From the NCBI RefSeq assembly GCF_020283565.1, contig NC_060059.1, positions 48,504,572 to 48,568,571 of the forward strand: 64,000 bases of DNA, given 5' to 3'. Below the pieces are notes generated by a model that was not told the origin of the DNA, searched no databases, and was given only the letters and a program-made list of their open reading frames with translations. The stretch's first letter is position 1. Every line of letters begins with the position of its first letter. A program made the translations under genes and the position numbers. Source of the DNA: Trifolium pratense. Its lineage: Eukaryota > Streptophyta > Magnoliopsida > Fabales > Fabaceae. This document shows positions 9,400 through 20,964 of this stretch, in pieces.

Positions 9400-12300
9400 A
9401 TGCCTTCCAGTCACTTGCTTCTCGAGGAACCAATTAGGATGGCTTCCATCCTAGAACCATCAAAAGCCGTTAGTTTCTTATTGTTTTCCTTTTCAATCTA
9501 TAGATCTTGTTTTTATGTTTTTCTTTTAATTTTTCATAATTGATTTAATTGAAATTATTATTGATTGTGTTTATGCAGAGTTTTTTTTCTGCAATGACAA
9601 AGATTGTTGGAACATTGGGTCCTAAATCTCGATCTGTTGAGACTATTTCTGGCTGTCTTAAAGCTGGCATGTCTGGTATGTCTTAGATTGTGCTTGAAGT
9701 TTTTTACTGAAGAATTAATTGATATAGAGGCTTATAGATTTTATGTGATTTTTTGTTGTTGTTGTTGTTGTTGTTTGCAGTGGCTCGTTTTGATTTTTCT
9801 TGGTGTGATCCTGATTATCACCAGGAAACTTTGGAGAATTTGAAGACTGCTATCAAGGGTACTAAGAAACTATGTGCTGTGAGTTTCATTCCTTCTCTTC
9901 AATGTTTGTCGAATAATAGAGGTTATAGCATGGCCGAATTTTAATTAACCAATATTGTTCTGCAATATGCAATTTAGTACGAAAGTGTTTTCAAATAGTT
10001 GATATAAGTGTTATAGCGTAGAGGAATTTGAACAAAATGTTATTTTCCGCCATTTGCGCCTTTTTTTTTGTCAAGTGGTTAGAATTTCACCTTTAAGGTG
10101 AATAAGTGGAGTGTTTGGGGTTCGTACCCCGACTTCTGCATATAGCAATGTCCCTAACAACTGAGTTATGCTCACGGGGACGACAATATTGCTTTTCTGT
10201 TACTTCACATTTTATATCTTTGCTATTTAGGCAATAAAGAGCAGTTTTGTTTAATGCGGAAATTGTGGCTGAAAGAAGGCAAAACATAACAATCTTTCTT
10301 ATTTTGGCTTTTTGGAAAGTTGATTATATATTTACGTTACATTGGCTAAAAGTAGACAAAAGAAAAAGAAAATAAAGCCTTGTCTCGGAGGATATGATAT
10401 TATGTCAACAACCAAATATTCCAAAATCTGCAACAGTTGGTGTTGAATGAAAATGAAAGATATGATATTATGACATGTTTTTGTATGTTTACTGTCGAAT
10501 TTATCAAGGCAAAGCTCATTTAGGATTTAGCAGCTGTTTTAAGAATATCCAACTTCTTTATTCTCATTTTTCTGCTTTCTATGGATTTTATGTTGAGGAT
10601 TAGTAATGCGAAAGGAGTTGAAAGTTTGTTACTTCAATTTCCTTTGACAGGTTATGCTGGACACGGTGGGTGCAGAGATGCAGGTTGTTAACAAAAGTGA
10701 GACAACTATCTCACTTGAGATAGATGCTCAGGTTGTTCTGACTCCCAACCAGGGACAAGAAGCTTCTTCAGCGCTATTGCCAATCAACTTTGATGGACTG
10801 GCTCAGGTTTATTGACATTTTCCACCTTGTCATATGATGTGACTTTTGTACATTGCTTCCACTAAATATTATCATGAAAGATTTCATTCAATTTGTTTTT
10901 TACACTTTTGTTTCTTATGGAGTGCATGCTTTGAGTCAATTGCGCTTTTCCTCTCAGGGTTGCATGACTATAAGTAGCTATAAATTTTATATGCATATGC
11001 AATTTAATTCCTGCTTATGATGTTATTAGCAGTTAATGTGAATATTTAGTTGAATTTCAACATGAAATTTGTTTTTCATTACTTTGAGATACAATATATC
11101 TTTTTATGCCTTCGGCTTGCATTGTAATTTGTTGCATGCGTAATTTTCAAATTCTTGATTGTTTACAGGCAGTGAAGAAGGGGGACACAATTTTTATCGG
11201 TCAATACTTGTTCACAGGAAGCGAAACTACTTCTGTATGGCTAGAGGTAAAATAAGTTGAAACCAGAATGCAAAGTTTATTTCAATAGGTCCATTTACTT
11301 CTGTATGGTTATGAATTTGCATATTTTTTGTGCATCAATCGTACATGTTTTTTCCGTCTTGGTCTTTTTTTTTTATAGTTGTTGAAATTTAAAACATAAG
11401 TAGGTCCAAAAGCATAACAAGTAATATTTGTTTTTTTTACGTGCCTGATGACTAATGAGTTCTACCTGATGCTGTGCAGGTATCTGAAGTACAAGGGAAT
11501 GATGTTGTATGTAGTATAAAGAATTCAGCTACATTGACTGGCTCATTGTTCACTTTGCATGCCTCTCAAATTCATATTGATTTGCCTACCCTTACAGAGA
11601 AAGACAAGGAGGTATGTACTATTTTTCTCGCAGTTGTGTGAATTATTAACATTTCACGACTCGTGTTCTCTATGTCTAGGAAATAGGATATGTTAAAGTT
11701 TTAGGAATATTTTTTATGTATTTGACTTATTTTCAGGTTATAAGCACCTGGGGAGCTAAAAACAAAATTGATTTTCTGTCATTGTCATATACTCGGCATG
11801 CTGAAGATGTTCGTGAGGTAGTTCGAGCTCCAGATTGTTTTACTTGAGTTGGTCATCTCATACTCAATTTCTATTAATAGGCCTTCGTATGTTATTTTAA
11901 TGCAGGCTCGTGACTTCCTTTCAAAGTTAGGCGATCTTAGCCAGACTCAAATTTTTGCAAAGATTGAAAATGTTGAGGTGAGTTGCATATCTTCATGTCT
12001 GTGTAAATTATATTCTTATTGGCTATACTTAGTCAATTATATAAATAGATTTTATATCTACGTTGTTTCTTAGGGATTGACCCATTTTGATGAGATTCTA
12101 CAAGAAGCTGACGGTATTATCCTTTCCCGTGGGAATTTGGGCATTGATCTTCCACCAGAGAAGGTCAGTTGATAAAATTCATTTTGTAGTTTGACATGCT
12201 TGGTGTCCTATATTCTTGAGACTGTCTCTATTAAGTGAATGCTGAATAGTTATAAGAATGAATGTTGCATAGATATTCATATTTATCAACTTCCGTTTGC

Positions 12301-14174
12301 TTCTGTAGGTTTTTCTATTTCAAAAATCTGCTCTACACAAATGTAATATGGCTGGGAAACCAGCTGTGCTTACACGTGTCGTGGACAGCATGACTGACAA
12401 CTTAAGACCAACTCGTGCCGAAGCCACTGATGTTGCCAATGCTGTTTTAGATGGTAAGTCAGTGCTTATATCATGCAGCATACATCTTATTCTCAATGAT
12501 TGTTTACTGTGTTTTGGTTAGAACCACTTGAATGAATATGTTTGTTCAACTGTTAATAAATAAACAGGAAGTGATGCAATTCTTCTGGGTGCTGAGACTT
12601 TACGTGGGTTGTATCCTGTTGAGACTATTTCTACCGTTGGCAGAATTTGTTCAGAGGTAAGTTCATTGGATGATGGCTCATTAATTTTGTTTAACATGTT
12701 GGATTTGTACTGATCTCTTGATTCCGGTTTTATGGAATCTGATCATGTACTTATTTTATGTTGGACTATAGGCTCTCTGTTGCATAAATGAATGTTGACA
12801 AATATCTCTGCCTTCCATTTCATGTCCTTGTAGGCTGAGAAAGTTTTCAATCAAGATGTTTATTTTAAAAGGACAGTCAAATTTGTCGGAGAACCCATGA
12901 CCCACTTGGAATCTATTGCATCCTCTGCGGTACTTTCATCTGAACATTTCCCTATATTTTTAGAGTATTTTCTTATGCCTATTGATTTTTTGTAATGTGT
13001 TTTATGGATGTTTCTGTTTTGGCTCTGCCTGTATAAACAATTTAATCAAGTGTGTATAGTATAAGCGCTTATCATATGTGTTTATCTATAAGCTATTTTT
13101 TAGAAGAAAAGAAAAAAGATAAAAGGAAGTCAAACTATTTTTACATAAATTATAATTTATTTTTATAAGCTATCCTGAAGAGCTTATGGAAATAAGCTTA
13201 AAACAGCTAATGGACATGTCATAAGCTATTTCCATGAGCTCTCACAGAGTCTCACAAGGGCTCGTGTTAATAGATAAACTCAAATAAATCAATTCAAACA
13301 GGGTCTATATCTTTGAAATCAGGCTTCTTACATTCAAATCTTTACTTGTTAGGTTCGAGCTGCTATTAAGGTGAAGGCTTCTATTATAATTTGCTTCACT
13401 TCATCTGGAAGAGCTGCAAGGTACTATTTTTAAATAATTAGACATGAATGTGTTCATATTTTTAGTTTGTTGTGAAACAGTTGTTCTTCAATGTTGGGAA
13501 AAAAAACACTATCCTTAAGACTTCTATCTAAACATGTCATGTGAACCTGTCAGATTGATTGCGAAGTATAGGCCAACAATGCCGGTTCTCTCTGTGGTGA
13601 TCCCCCGACTTAAGACCAATCAGCTAAAGTGGAGCTTTAGTGGAGCATTTGAGGTTGGATCTTAACTCTTGAGATTGGTCCATTTTTCTATCTGTTAATT
13701 ATCCCTAGCTGTTGTGACATCCTTAAGAGGTCTCTTTCCTATACTGTATATATTGACCTGTGGTTTATATTGTATCACCTTTGCGACACAGGCAAGGCAA
13801 TCACTTATCGTAAGAGGTCTCTTTCCTATGCTTGCTGATCCTCGACATCCTGTAAGTTTCTTTTTCAGTTAAACTGTTAGTAATACTACTAATACATAAT
13901 CTTTATTCGGCATGACCACTTTGTGCTATCGTTGTCGATAGAATTGAATGCTACTTTCCACCCACCACATCGCATAATGATTGCTGACTATATGTTTATG
14001 TCATTTACTTTGTCCCTGCAGGCTGAGTCAACAAGTGCATCAAATGAATCTATTCTTAAGGTTGCCCTTGATCATGGAAAAGCATTGGGAGTTATAAAGT
14101 CACATGATCGAGTTGTTGTTTGTCAGAAACTTGGTGATGCATCTGTGGTTAAGATTATTGAGCTCGAAGATTAA
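9400..14174 (+). CDS. Cytosolic pyruvate kinase, 527 aa, 16 exons
   Basis: Catalyses phosphoenolpyruvate + ADP to pyruvate + ATP, the last step of glycolysis. There is no transit peptide, so it is placed in the cytosol. Exons: 9400-9468, 9579-9675, 9781-9878, 10651-10806, 11169-11246, 11480-11611, 11737-11817, 11906-11977, 12074-12163, 12309-12453, 12568-12656, 12834-12929, 13353-13420, 13554-13653, 13792-13851 and 14022-14174. All have GT-AG borders and the phases join without a stop. Length and the N-terminus ([20 protein letters not shown]) match the plant class of Arabidopsis At2g36580/At3g52990. K256 and E258 (AKIENVEG), T313 and the [16 protein letters not shown] block are present. Several usual active-site motifs differ: RFDFSW instead of RxNFSH, DTVGAE instead of DTKGPE, and RGNLGID (N282) instead of RGDLG. 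From memory this class shares at least the last change. The C-terminal domain (about 380-527) is complete. Introns 3 and 12 contain repeats. Confidence 0.95.
10062..10186 (-). repeat. tRNA-derived SINE in pyruvate kinase intron 3
   Basis: On the minus strand it starts GTCCCCGTGAGCATAACTCA, with box A-like AACTCAGTTG and box B-like GGGGTACGAACCCC, and ends in a run of nine A. It is the most complete copy of the family in the window. No clear target duplication was found. Confidence 0.65.
13040..13310. repeat. MITE-like repeat in pyruvate kinase intron 12
   Basis: Contains the phrases AAGCGCTTAT, ATAAGCTATTTT, AGAGCTTATGGAAATAAGCT, AACAGCTAATGGACATGTC and ATAAGCTATTTCCATGAGCT in alternating orientations. 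This is a pattern I associate with a common legume interspersed repeat. Limits are approximate. Confidence 0.45.
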
Positions 14175-15474
14175 AGTGAATTAATCCAACAGTTTTAGTT
14201 CTATAGTATTCTTTTGGGGGGCTTAATTATTTCCGAAGTTTTTGAAAGCTGCAGATGATTCTGCAACGAGTCAAGGTTATCTTGATTTTGATCGCAAAAT
14301 TATGTTCCATGTATTGGAAATGAATTGTTACTGGCTATCACATAAAATCAAGGGAATGTGCCCTTGATGCAAAAAATTTCCAATATTTTTCGGTTTAATA
14401 TTTACATAAGAACACAACTTGAAAATGTGTTTATTGGATACAATTGCCAAACTAATGATGCTAATAGCTTGTATTTTCAATTACTAAATAAATGTGCATA
14501 ACCCAGCATAGGTGTCATATTTTATTTGAATGATCACAATTTCATCAATGACCATGGTAATGTTCTTGATGTGTCAAAATGTTATATTAAAATTTGTTGT
14601 AAATTTGATGTCACTGTATGTTTTCCCCTCTAAAAATGGTGCATACCAGCATAGGAGTATATTATGTGCCAAAAATGTGATTTATTGCTCTAATACTTAA
14701 TTTAATGACAAAATATCTATTTGATACTAAAATTCACCTTTTTACGCAATAAATTGAAACTTTTATGCAAAAACACGAGTTAAAACTAAAATTACAATGT
14801 GAAAATAGAGAGTACAAAAAGTCCAACTTAAAAAAATTTAGTTATTTTTTTTTTCTTATAATTTTTTTGTATATGCTATGCTTTTAAAGTTTAGTATCTT
14901 TTTTTTTTATTAAATTATACCTTTTAATTTGATTTTCTTAAACTTGATTTCTGGCTCCGCGTTATATGTTATACGAACTGCATTAATATGTTAAAAAATG
15001 CATTATTATTGAATGAAGTAGTCTTTGAAAATGAACAATTTAAAAATATTTATTTTAAAGTATATTATACATTATGATATACTAAATTTTGGATCAATAA
15101 TAACCTCTAAAGCTTAAGAAAAAGGCACTGGATAAATATTTAATATATTTCAAACGTTAATGAGTTTGTCAAGAGTTTGGAGGCAATTGTGCAAGCCACT
15201 CTCAACGTTATACAATTGACTGCCTGTCTGCCTCATAATGAAAAAGAAACCATCATGTAAATAGGAAAAAAATCTGATGTTCTTAGATCATTTGTTCAAG
15301 AATATAAATTTAGAAATATTTTTTTTTAAAAATTGTTCTTAGATAATGTCCTGGGAAACTTGTACCTGTAATTGATTACTTTTTTTTTTTTTTGGTGATA
15401 TTTGTAATTGTTTACTATTCTGGACAAGTTAACACAAAGGAATATATATCATTATTCGAAATATCTATCAAGCA
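14175..15474. other. 3' flank of pyruvate kinase and AT-rich intergenic DNA
   Basis: The first ~200 bp probably hold the pyruvate kinase 3' untranslated region. The rest is AT-rich without a recognisable gene, RNA or repeat boundary up to the tRNA. Confidence 0.5.
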
Positions 15475-15545
15475 GCACCCGTGGCCTAATGGATAAGGCG
15501 TTTGACTTCTAATCAAGCTTGTGGGTTCGAGTCCCACCGGGTGTG
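15475..15545 (+). tRNA. tRNA-Arg (anticodon UCU)
   Basis: Acceptor arms GCACCCG and CGGGTGT pair, with a G-U pair at the end. The D arm contains GGCCTAATGGATAAGGC, the anticodon arm is TTTGA-CTTCTAA-TCAAG with anticodon TCT, and the T arm is GTGGGTTCGAGTCCCAC. Internal promoter boxes A (TGGCCTAATGG) and B (GGTTCGAGTCC) are intact and there is no intron. It decodes AGA. It looks functional, unlike the SINE copies elsewhere in the window. Confidence 0.95.
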
Positions 15546-15546
15546 C

Positions 15547-15555
15547 TTTTTTTTT
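15547..15555 (+). terminator. RNA polymerase III terminator of the tRNA
   Basis: A run of nine T starts two bases after the mature tRNA end, the expected polymerase III stop signal. Confidence 0.85.
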
Positions 15556-15953
15556 CATGATTTAATTCGTTCCTGCTATAACAAATTTCCCAGACTCCTA
15601 TTTCTTACACTATTTTTTTGTTCAAATTTTGTATTTGGTTCAAAATCAATGTTACAACACTTAAGCAGTTCAGTACAACTTATATTTTGTTTTTATTCCA
15701 CAAATATGATGTGAGCTTATTTCTATATTCAAGTTTTAATACTCCAAATTGAAGCTTAAAAACAAAAAGTGACTCTAAATGGTAGGGTACATGGTACATA
15801 AATACTATTATTATTTTTAATAAATTCAATAAGAAACAAGTTGATGAATAAATAACTCCAAAAATAGAACAAGCACAAAAGTTTCATTTCATCAATTTGG
15901 CCTAATCTACATTCTATCTAACTGACTAATTTCATCTGTTATACAAAATTCAT

Positions 15954-17495
15954 CTAGGTTGAAGAGTGCTGTTGTTGCTGCTGCTGTTGTTGTTGTTGTT
16001 GAAGATTCATCAATTCAATCTCCTTCTTCCTAATAAGCAAAACCATTCTCTCATTTTCTAATCTTCTCCTTTCATTCTCAAGTTTAGCTCTCTCCATTTC
16101 CCTCTCTTTCTTGCTACTATACCTTTGCCATTTCAACCTTTGTTTTTCAAGCTCAAAAGCTTGTGATTCATATCTTACTTTCTGTTCTTCCAATTGCAAT
16201 ATCCTGGTTCTTATCCATTGCTTTTTCTCCCATGGACTCTTACCTCCATCTTGAAACACACCACTTATTTCATTGTTCATTTGATGCATCAATGTTAATG
16301 ATGTTGATGATGGTGAAATAGAAAATGAAAATCCTCCTTTTCTTGGCCTTTTTCTTGTTGATTTTCCATCGTTTTCGTCGTCATCTTGATCATTTAAATG
16401 ACTAATTAGTTGATGACCCTTTGAACCACCTTCTCCTGATTCTTCTTCATCCTCATCAGAATAGTCTTCTGACTCGTCGTCTTCATCTTCGTCGTCTTCC
16501 TCTTCAACATCTCCGCTACCAATTTTCAACATCCTTAAACCTTCTCCTCTTGAACCACCTAAATTCCCTACACCATTCTCTGATGAATGAAAACAATGTT
16601 GTTGCTGCTGCTGTTGTTGATGATGTTGAGGTTGATTCTGAGGCGGTGTTGTTGTTGTTGTTGTTACACCTTCCAGTTGATGATGAACATTAGAACCAGA
16701 AGCACCACCACCAGCACCACCATGACCACAACTATTATGATAAGCACACATTTCCCTAAAGAAAAGATGCTTAGAATTAAGCAATTTCCTAACTTCATCT
16801 TTCATCTTTGGTGTCAAATCCATTGTATCCAACAAATTCTGATTCTCAACAACTCTACAAGCTGTTCCTTTTCCAAGTATATCATTAACTCTCTTATACC
16901 TTTTATTCAAATCATTAAACTTATCTTCACATTGTTGAGGTGACACATAAAACCCTTTTTCCATCATAGCCCTTGAAACAGATTTCCATTTTCCTTTCTT
17001 CTGTAACAAACCACTAGACTTTTTCTTACTTGGATCATTCCCTTCAGAACCAGCTTCATCACCAATGTAATAAACAGCCATTATCAATAGCCTTACCATT
17101 GTATCAGTCCATTTCATTCTTTGCCAAGGTGAAATCTTTCGCTTTGGATCACCAGAACTTTCTTCAGCTGGAAAATTTGGCTCATCTTCATCACTCACCT
17201 GAGAGCTTTGCTGTTGCTGTTGCTGCTGAATTTTGTTCTTGGATGAAGAAAATGGAGGGTACCCATGTTTTATTGACTGATGTAATTGTTGTTCTTGGGG
17301 AGCATAAGAAACAACTTGGGAATGGTGCAAATGATGAGGATTTTGTTGCTGATTAGGAAGATTCTGTTGTTGTTGTTGTTGTTGTTGCTGCTGCTGCTGT
17401 TGTTGTTGTTGTTGTTGTTGGTGTAAAGGGGTATCAATAACACCAAGCAAACCAGAAGAAGTGATGGTAGAAAACATTCCATTGGCTTCCATCAT
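15954..17495 (-). CDS. Trihelix transcription factor, GT-gamma type, 513 aa
   Basis: An intronless nuclear regulator. The start is the first of two adjacent ATGs (17495). A pure glutamine run of about 19 follows at residues 26-44, with further Q-rich stretches near 48-52, 89-96 and 285-300 and a run of about 12 near the C-terminus. The trihelix domain is about 123-205: PWQRMKWTDTMVRLLI, then KGKWKSVSRAMMEKGF and CEDKFNDLNKRYKRVND. The conserved segment that follows it (DLTPKMKDEVRKLL...HLFFREMCAYHN) is characteristic of the GT-gamma clade, which includes Arabidopsis At1g21200 and HRA1 (At3g10040). An acidic block (about 330-365), a basic RKRPRK signal (about 389-394) and a charged helical C-terminus (about 425-500, probably coiled coil) complete it. 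Some members of the clade act in hypoxia responses; nothing here shows that for this gene. Confidence 0.9.
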   Translation of the reverse strand: MMEANGMFSTITSSGLLGVIDTPLHQQQQQQQQQQQQQQQQQQQNLPNQQQNPHHLHHSQVVSYAPQEQQLHQSIKHGYPPFSSSKNKIQQQQQQQSSQVSDEDEPNFPAEESSGDPKRKISPWQRMKWTDTMVRLLIMAVYYIGDEAGSEGNDPSKKKSSGLLQKKGKWKSVSRAMMEKGFYVSPQQCEDKFNDLNKRYKRVNDILGKGTACRVVENQNLLDTMDLTPKMKDEVRKLLNSKHLFFREMCAYHNSCGHGGAGGGASGSNVHHQLEGVTTTTTTPPQNQPQHHQQQQQQQHCFHSSENGVGNLGGSRGEGLRMLKIGSGDVEEEDDEDEDDESEDYSDEDEEESGEGGSKGHQLISHLNDQDDDENDGKSTRKRPRKGGFSFSISPSSTSLTLMHQMNNEISGVFQDGGKSPWEKKQWIRTRILQLEEQKVRYESQAFELEKQRLKWQRYSSKKEREMERAKLENERRRLENERMVLLIRKKEIELMNLQQQQQQQQQQQHSST

Positions 17496-17796
17496 TCAAG
17501 AATTGTAAAGCAAAAAAGGAAGAAACTTTGAAGGAAATGGAATAGCCCTTAAATTGAATAGTTGATTAGAAAAAAAAGGGTAAATGAAAATTGGGTTTTT
17601 TTGGTGGAAGAAAGTACAGAAATTGGGATTACTACATTACATAGAAATTGGGTTGTTGGTGTTAAGGGGAGAAATGAGAAAAGGTATATAATAGAGAAAA
17701 GGGTAAAGAGAGAAAGAGAGTATAAAATGTGTGTTTTTGAAGCAACTGGTTTTGAGAGTGGTGGGAGAAAACTGCCCATGGTATTTGAGTCTCTCT

Positions 17797-17817
17797 AGAG
17801 AGAGAGAGAGAGAGAGA
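17797..17817. repeat. (GA)n microsatellite upstream of the trihelix gene
   Basis: About ten GA repeats lie 300 bp upstream of the start codon. Read on the gene strand this is a TC-rich tract, common in plant leaders and core promoters. Confidence 0.85.
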
Positions 17818-18206
17818 AAATCCACAGGTTTTGTGTAAAACTGGGGAGCTACAGTGTTATAACGCCAACAAGGACGCTGGTTTAGTTTGTTCTGGTTTGG
17901 TTTCTATTCACTATACGCGTTGTTCGTTTCTCTAATCCAAATTCCAACAACCCAACTGTCTCATTACAAGGAGTTACAGATATCAAAATATAGGCCCAAC
18001 AAAAATACAAAACAAAAGTAGGATTGGGACGAATTTTTCTCTCTCCCCACCCCCCAATATTTCTCGTGTATCTTCTGAATTTTCAATTTTGCCCTTGCCA
18101 CTTATAAAACGTTTTTGAAAAACGTTTTTTTAATGTGCAAAATATTTTAGATTACGATTTCCAATGTGTAAAATATTTCAAAAAAAGTTTTTCGAAATAC
18201 GCTTGT

Positions 18207-19738
18207 TTTTTTTTTTTTGATAAGCAAAATTGAATTATAAAGAAGTACAAGGGGTACTCAAACTCTTACAATTCGAAACAAATAATTATATGTTTTGTAA
18301 ACATACAATAGGATTAGTGCACCAATCCGAAAAAGAATAGGTGGACTTGCGCCCTGCTCTTCCGCTAAACCAAATCCACGAGATCGCCGTAATATTATCA
18401 ACCAACAAAGAAATATCCGCCATCTCCCCTCGGAAAATGATATTATTCCTCGATCTCCATATGCACCAAGTAGTAGTTAACCAAATCAAATGTCGAATGT
18501 GCCTACCGTTTTTTGACTTGACAAGTTCACCACACATAATAAAGTGATTCAGCCCTTCCTCACCAATAGTTAAACTACATCCCATCCATTTGAAAATAGC
18601 ATTCCACACCATTTGAGTAAATTTGCAACCGTAGAAAAGATGAGAACAGTTCTCTATATGCCTAAAACAGAACACACAGGTAAATTCATGAGGATTTGTA
18701 ATGATACCTTTTGAAGCCAAAGCGCCCCGCGTTGGTAATTTCTCCAATAGTAATCTCCACCCAAAAACACTCACTTTCGATGGCACATCATTCTTCCACA
18801 GATTTTTAAGAGCCTCCATCATTCTTGGATTAAATGTCTCAACCGCACCATGTTGTATCAGAAAGGTATAACAAGAATTAACCGAGAACATACATGCAGA
18901 GCCAATAATCCAGCGCCATCTGTCAACGCTGTTTGGATTCAAACTAACATCCGACAACAATTCTTTTAGCTTAAAAAGATCATGTTCTTCAGATTGCGTT
19001 AACTCATCACGCCAATCCCATTGCCAAAACAGTCCCTCACTGCCGTTGATCATCCTATCTGCAATCAAAGAATGTTGCCGCAACTCTTTTGCAAAGAGGT
19101 TAGGAAATAATTCTCGAAACGACATATTTCCGCACCACTTGGCATTCCAGAAACTAATTTCAGTACCGTTGCCCACCACACAACTAGTATTAGAACGGAA
19201 CCATCCGGGCATGATGGAGTCACCCACAATTATCACATCCCTCCACCATAAAGAATCCTTTGATCCATAAGTTGTTGCTTCCCTGTTCAATAAAATAGAA
19301 GGCAAAAAACCATATCTATGCTGCAACAAATCAGACCATAGTGCATCTTTTTCATTAATACCCCTCCATTTCCATTTGCTAAGCAAAGCCACATTAAAAA
19401 GTTCCAAATTTTTTACCCCTAAACCACCTTGATCTTTTGGACGACAAACTTGCTCCCACTTTACCCAACATAACTTTTTATCTTCTAAACCGCCACCCCA
19501 TAAAAAATTCCTTTGGATCCGCACCAATTGTTTTAAGACGCATTTTGGAGCTTTGAAAAAGGAGAAAAAATACAATGGTAGACTTGCCAACACTGAGTTA
19601 ATTAGCGTGATTCTACCACCATATGATAGTTGACGACAGCTCCAACTACTTAATCTCTTCGACATAGCGTCCACCACCGGTCTCCAAGTCTCTCTACGTC
19701 GAGGATTGGCACCCACCGGGATGCCCAGAAATTTGAAA
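18207..19738 (-). mobile_element. 5'-truncated L1-type LINE with 13-bp target duplication
   Basis: GAAATACGCTTGT occurs at 18194-18206 and 19739-19751 on either side. The element ends (minus strand) in a poly(A) tail seen as a T run at about 18206-18218. It contains only the C-terminal part of ORF2. Tail, duplication and 5' truncation are the marks of target-primed reverse transcription. Confidence 0.9.
18286..19738 (-). pseudogene. LINE ORF2 C-terminal part, frame still open
   Basis: The frame is open right to the truncation point. An internal ATG at 19716 gives 476 codons, and the codons before it read FKFLGIPVGANPRR, part of the region after the reverse-transcriptase palm. Next come the SKRLSSWSCRQLSYGGRITL segment and QRNFLWGGG...CWVKWEQVCRPKDQGGLGVK. 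The zinc-binding zf-RVT region (about residues 285-400) has WRLLLEKLPTR, CVFCFRHIENCSHLFYGC and HLIWLTTTWCIWRSRN. The endonuclease and most of the reverse transcriptase are missing, so it cannot be active. The absence of stops suggests a fairly recent insertion. Confidence 0.85.
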
Positions 19739-19751
19739 GAAATACGCTTGT

Positions 19752-20107
19752 ATTATACACAAACAGAACATCGTAGAATTAATTAGGTTTTCATACTAAA
19801 TATTACCCTAAATGTGTTGGTAAACCCTACTCTTACTCCATCTCTCTCTCGTTCCTTCAGCCAACAACAAAGAGACTAAATTTTTGACCCACAAATAAGT
19901 TGTTCGTCATTTTGATAATGTTTGTGTTGATTTTTAGTGAAACTTTTGAGTATTTTGATTTTAGGTTAGGTTTTAATTAAGTTTCATAATCAATTATAGT
20001 TGATTGGATAAATTGATTAGTTTTTGAGTAGAGAATTGTAATAATGATTAGTTTTTCAAACTAGTTTGTGATTAGTGACTAATATTTGATTAGTTTGGTG
20101 TTTAATT
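19752..20107. other. Gene-free AT-rich stretch
   Basis: No gene or repeat recognised between the LINE and the next MITE. Confidence 0.4.
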
Positions 20108-20115
20108 GATAATTG

Positions 20116-20956
20116 CAATGTTTTAAGAACCAGACCGGACCGGCCGGTTCAACCGGGAACCGAACACAACAGCGGTCTGGGCTAGTGCTGAGAACCGGTA
20201 GTCTGCAGAACCGGAAAAAACCGCTTGAAACCGGTACGAATCGTCCGGAACCGTTCGAACCGGGGGCGGTTTGAAAAAACCGGCCGGTTCGGAATCTTTT
20301 GAAAATTAAAAAAAAAAAAATTTCAATTTTTTTTTCGTTTTCTTTAATTAATATTTTTCTGAAGGAAACAAAGGAGTAGTAAGGAATTAATCCATAGCCT
20401 ATATTGGAAAACCTATATTAAATACAATTTAATGTCTAGCCTATAATTTGAGTTTATTGGAAAACCTATTAAATACAATTGATACAATTTAATATAATTG
20501 ATATACTTTTCTGATATGCATTGACCAGCATTGTTTACATGTCTACCTTATTGATATGCATTAATATGCATTCATTGATATCTTGATATTTGCCTTAATT
20601 GTATAATATATTCTTAATTCTTAACAAACAATTTTAAGTTTATATGATTATGTAAAGTTTATATGATTTTGTCCAATTTAAAGTTTAACAATTTATATGA
20701 ATTATGAATTTCGAATTTATGTATAATTATTTGGTATAAATTATGCATTTTGGATTTATGATTTCTTTATTTTAAGTTTCTAAATTTTCTATTTTGTTAA
20801 TGTTACTTTATTAATTTGTTTATTAGTTGTGAAATAAGAAAGTTATATGAACGGTTCAATATAAACGGTTTAATAACGATTGAACCGGTCCAACCGGTTG
20901 ACCCTTGAACCAGTAGCCACACCGGTTCGACCTCCGGTTCGGTTCTTAAAACATTG
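20116..20956. mobile_element. hAT-type non-autonomous element with perfect 8-bp duplication
   Basis: Inverted ends CAATGTTTTAAGAAC and GTTCTTAAAACATTG, followed inward by CCGG-rich phrases (ACCGGTTC, GGCCGGTTC). Flanked on both sides by GATAATTG (20108-20115 and 20957-20964). The AT-rich centre has no gene. Confidence 0.85.
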
Positions 20957-20964
20957 GATAATTG

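Noticed and set aside
352..17495. Functional cluster of two trihelix genes
   Set aside because: They belong to different clades and are separated by unrelated genes and transposons, so co-location is probably chance.
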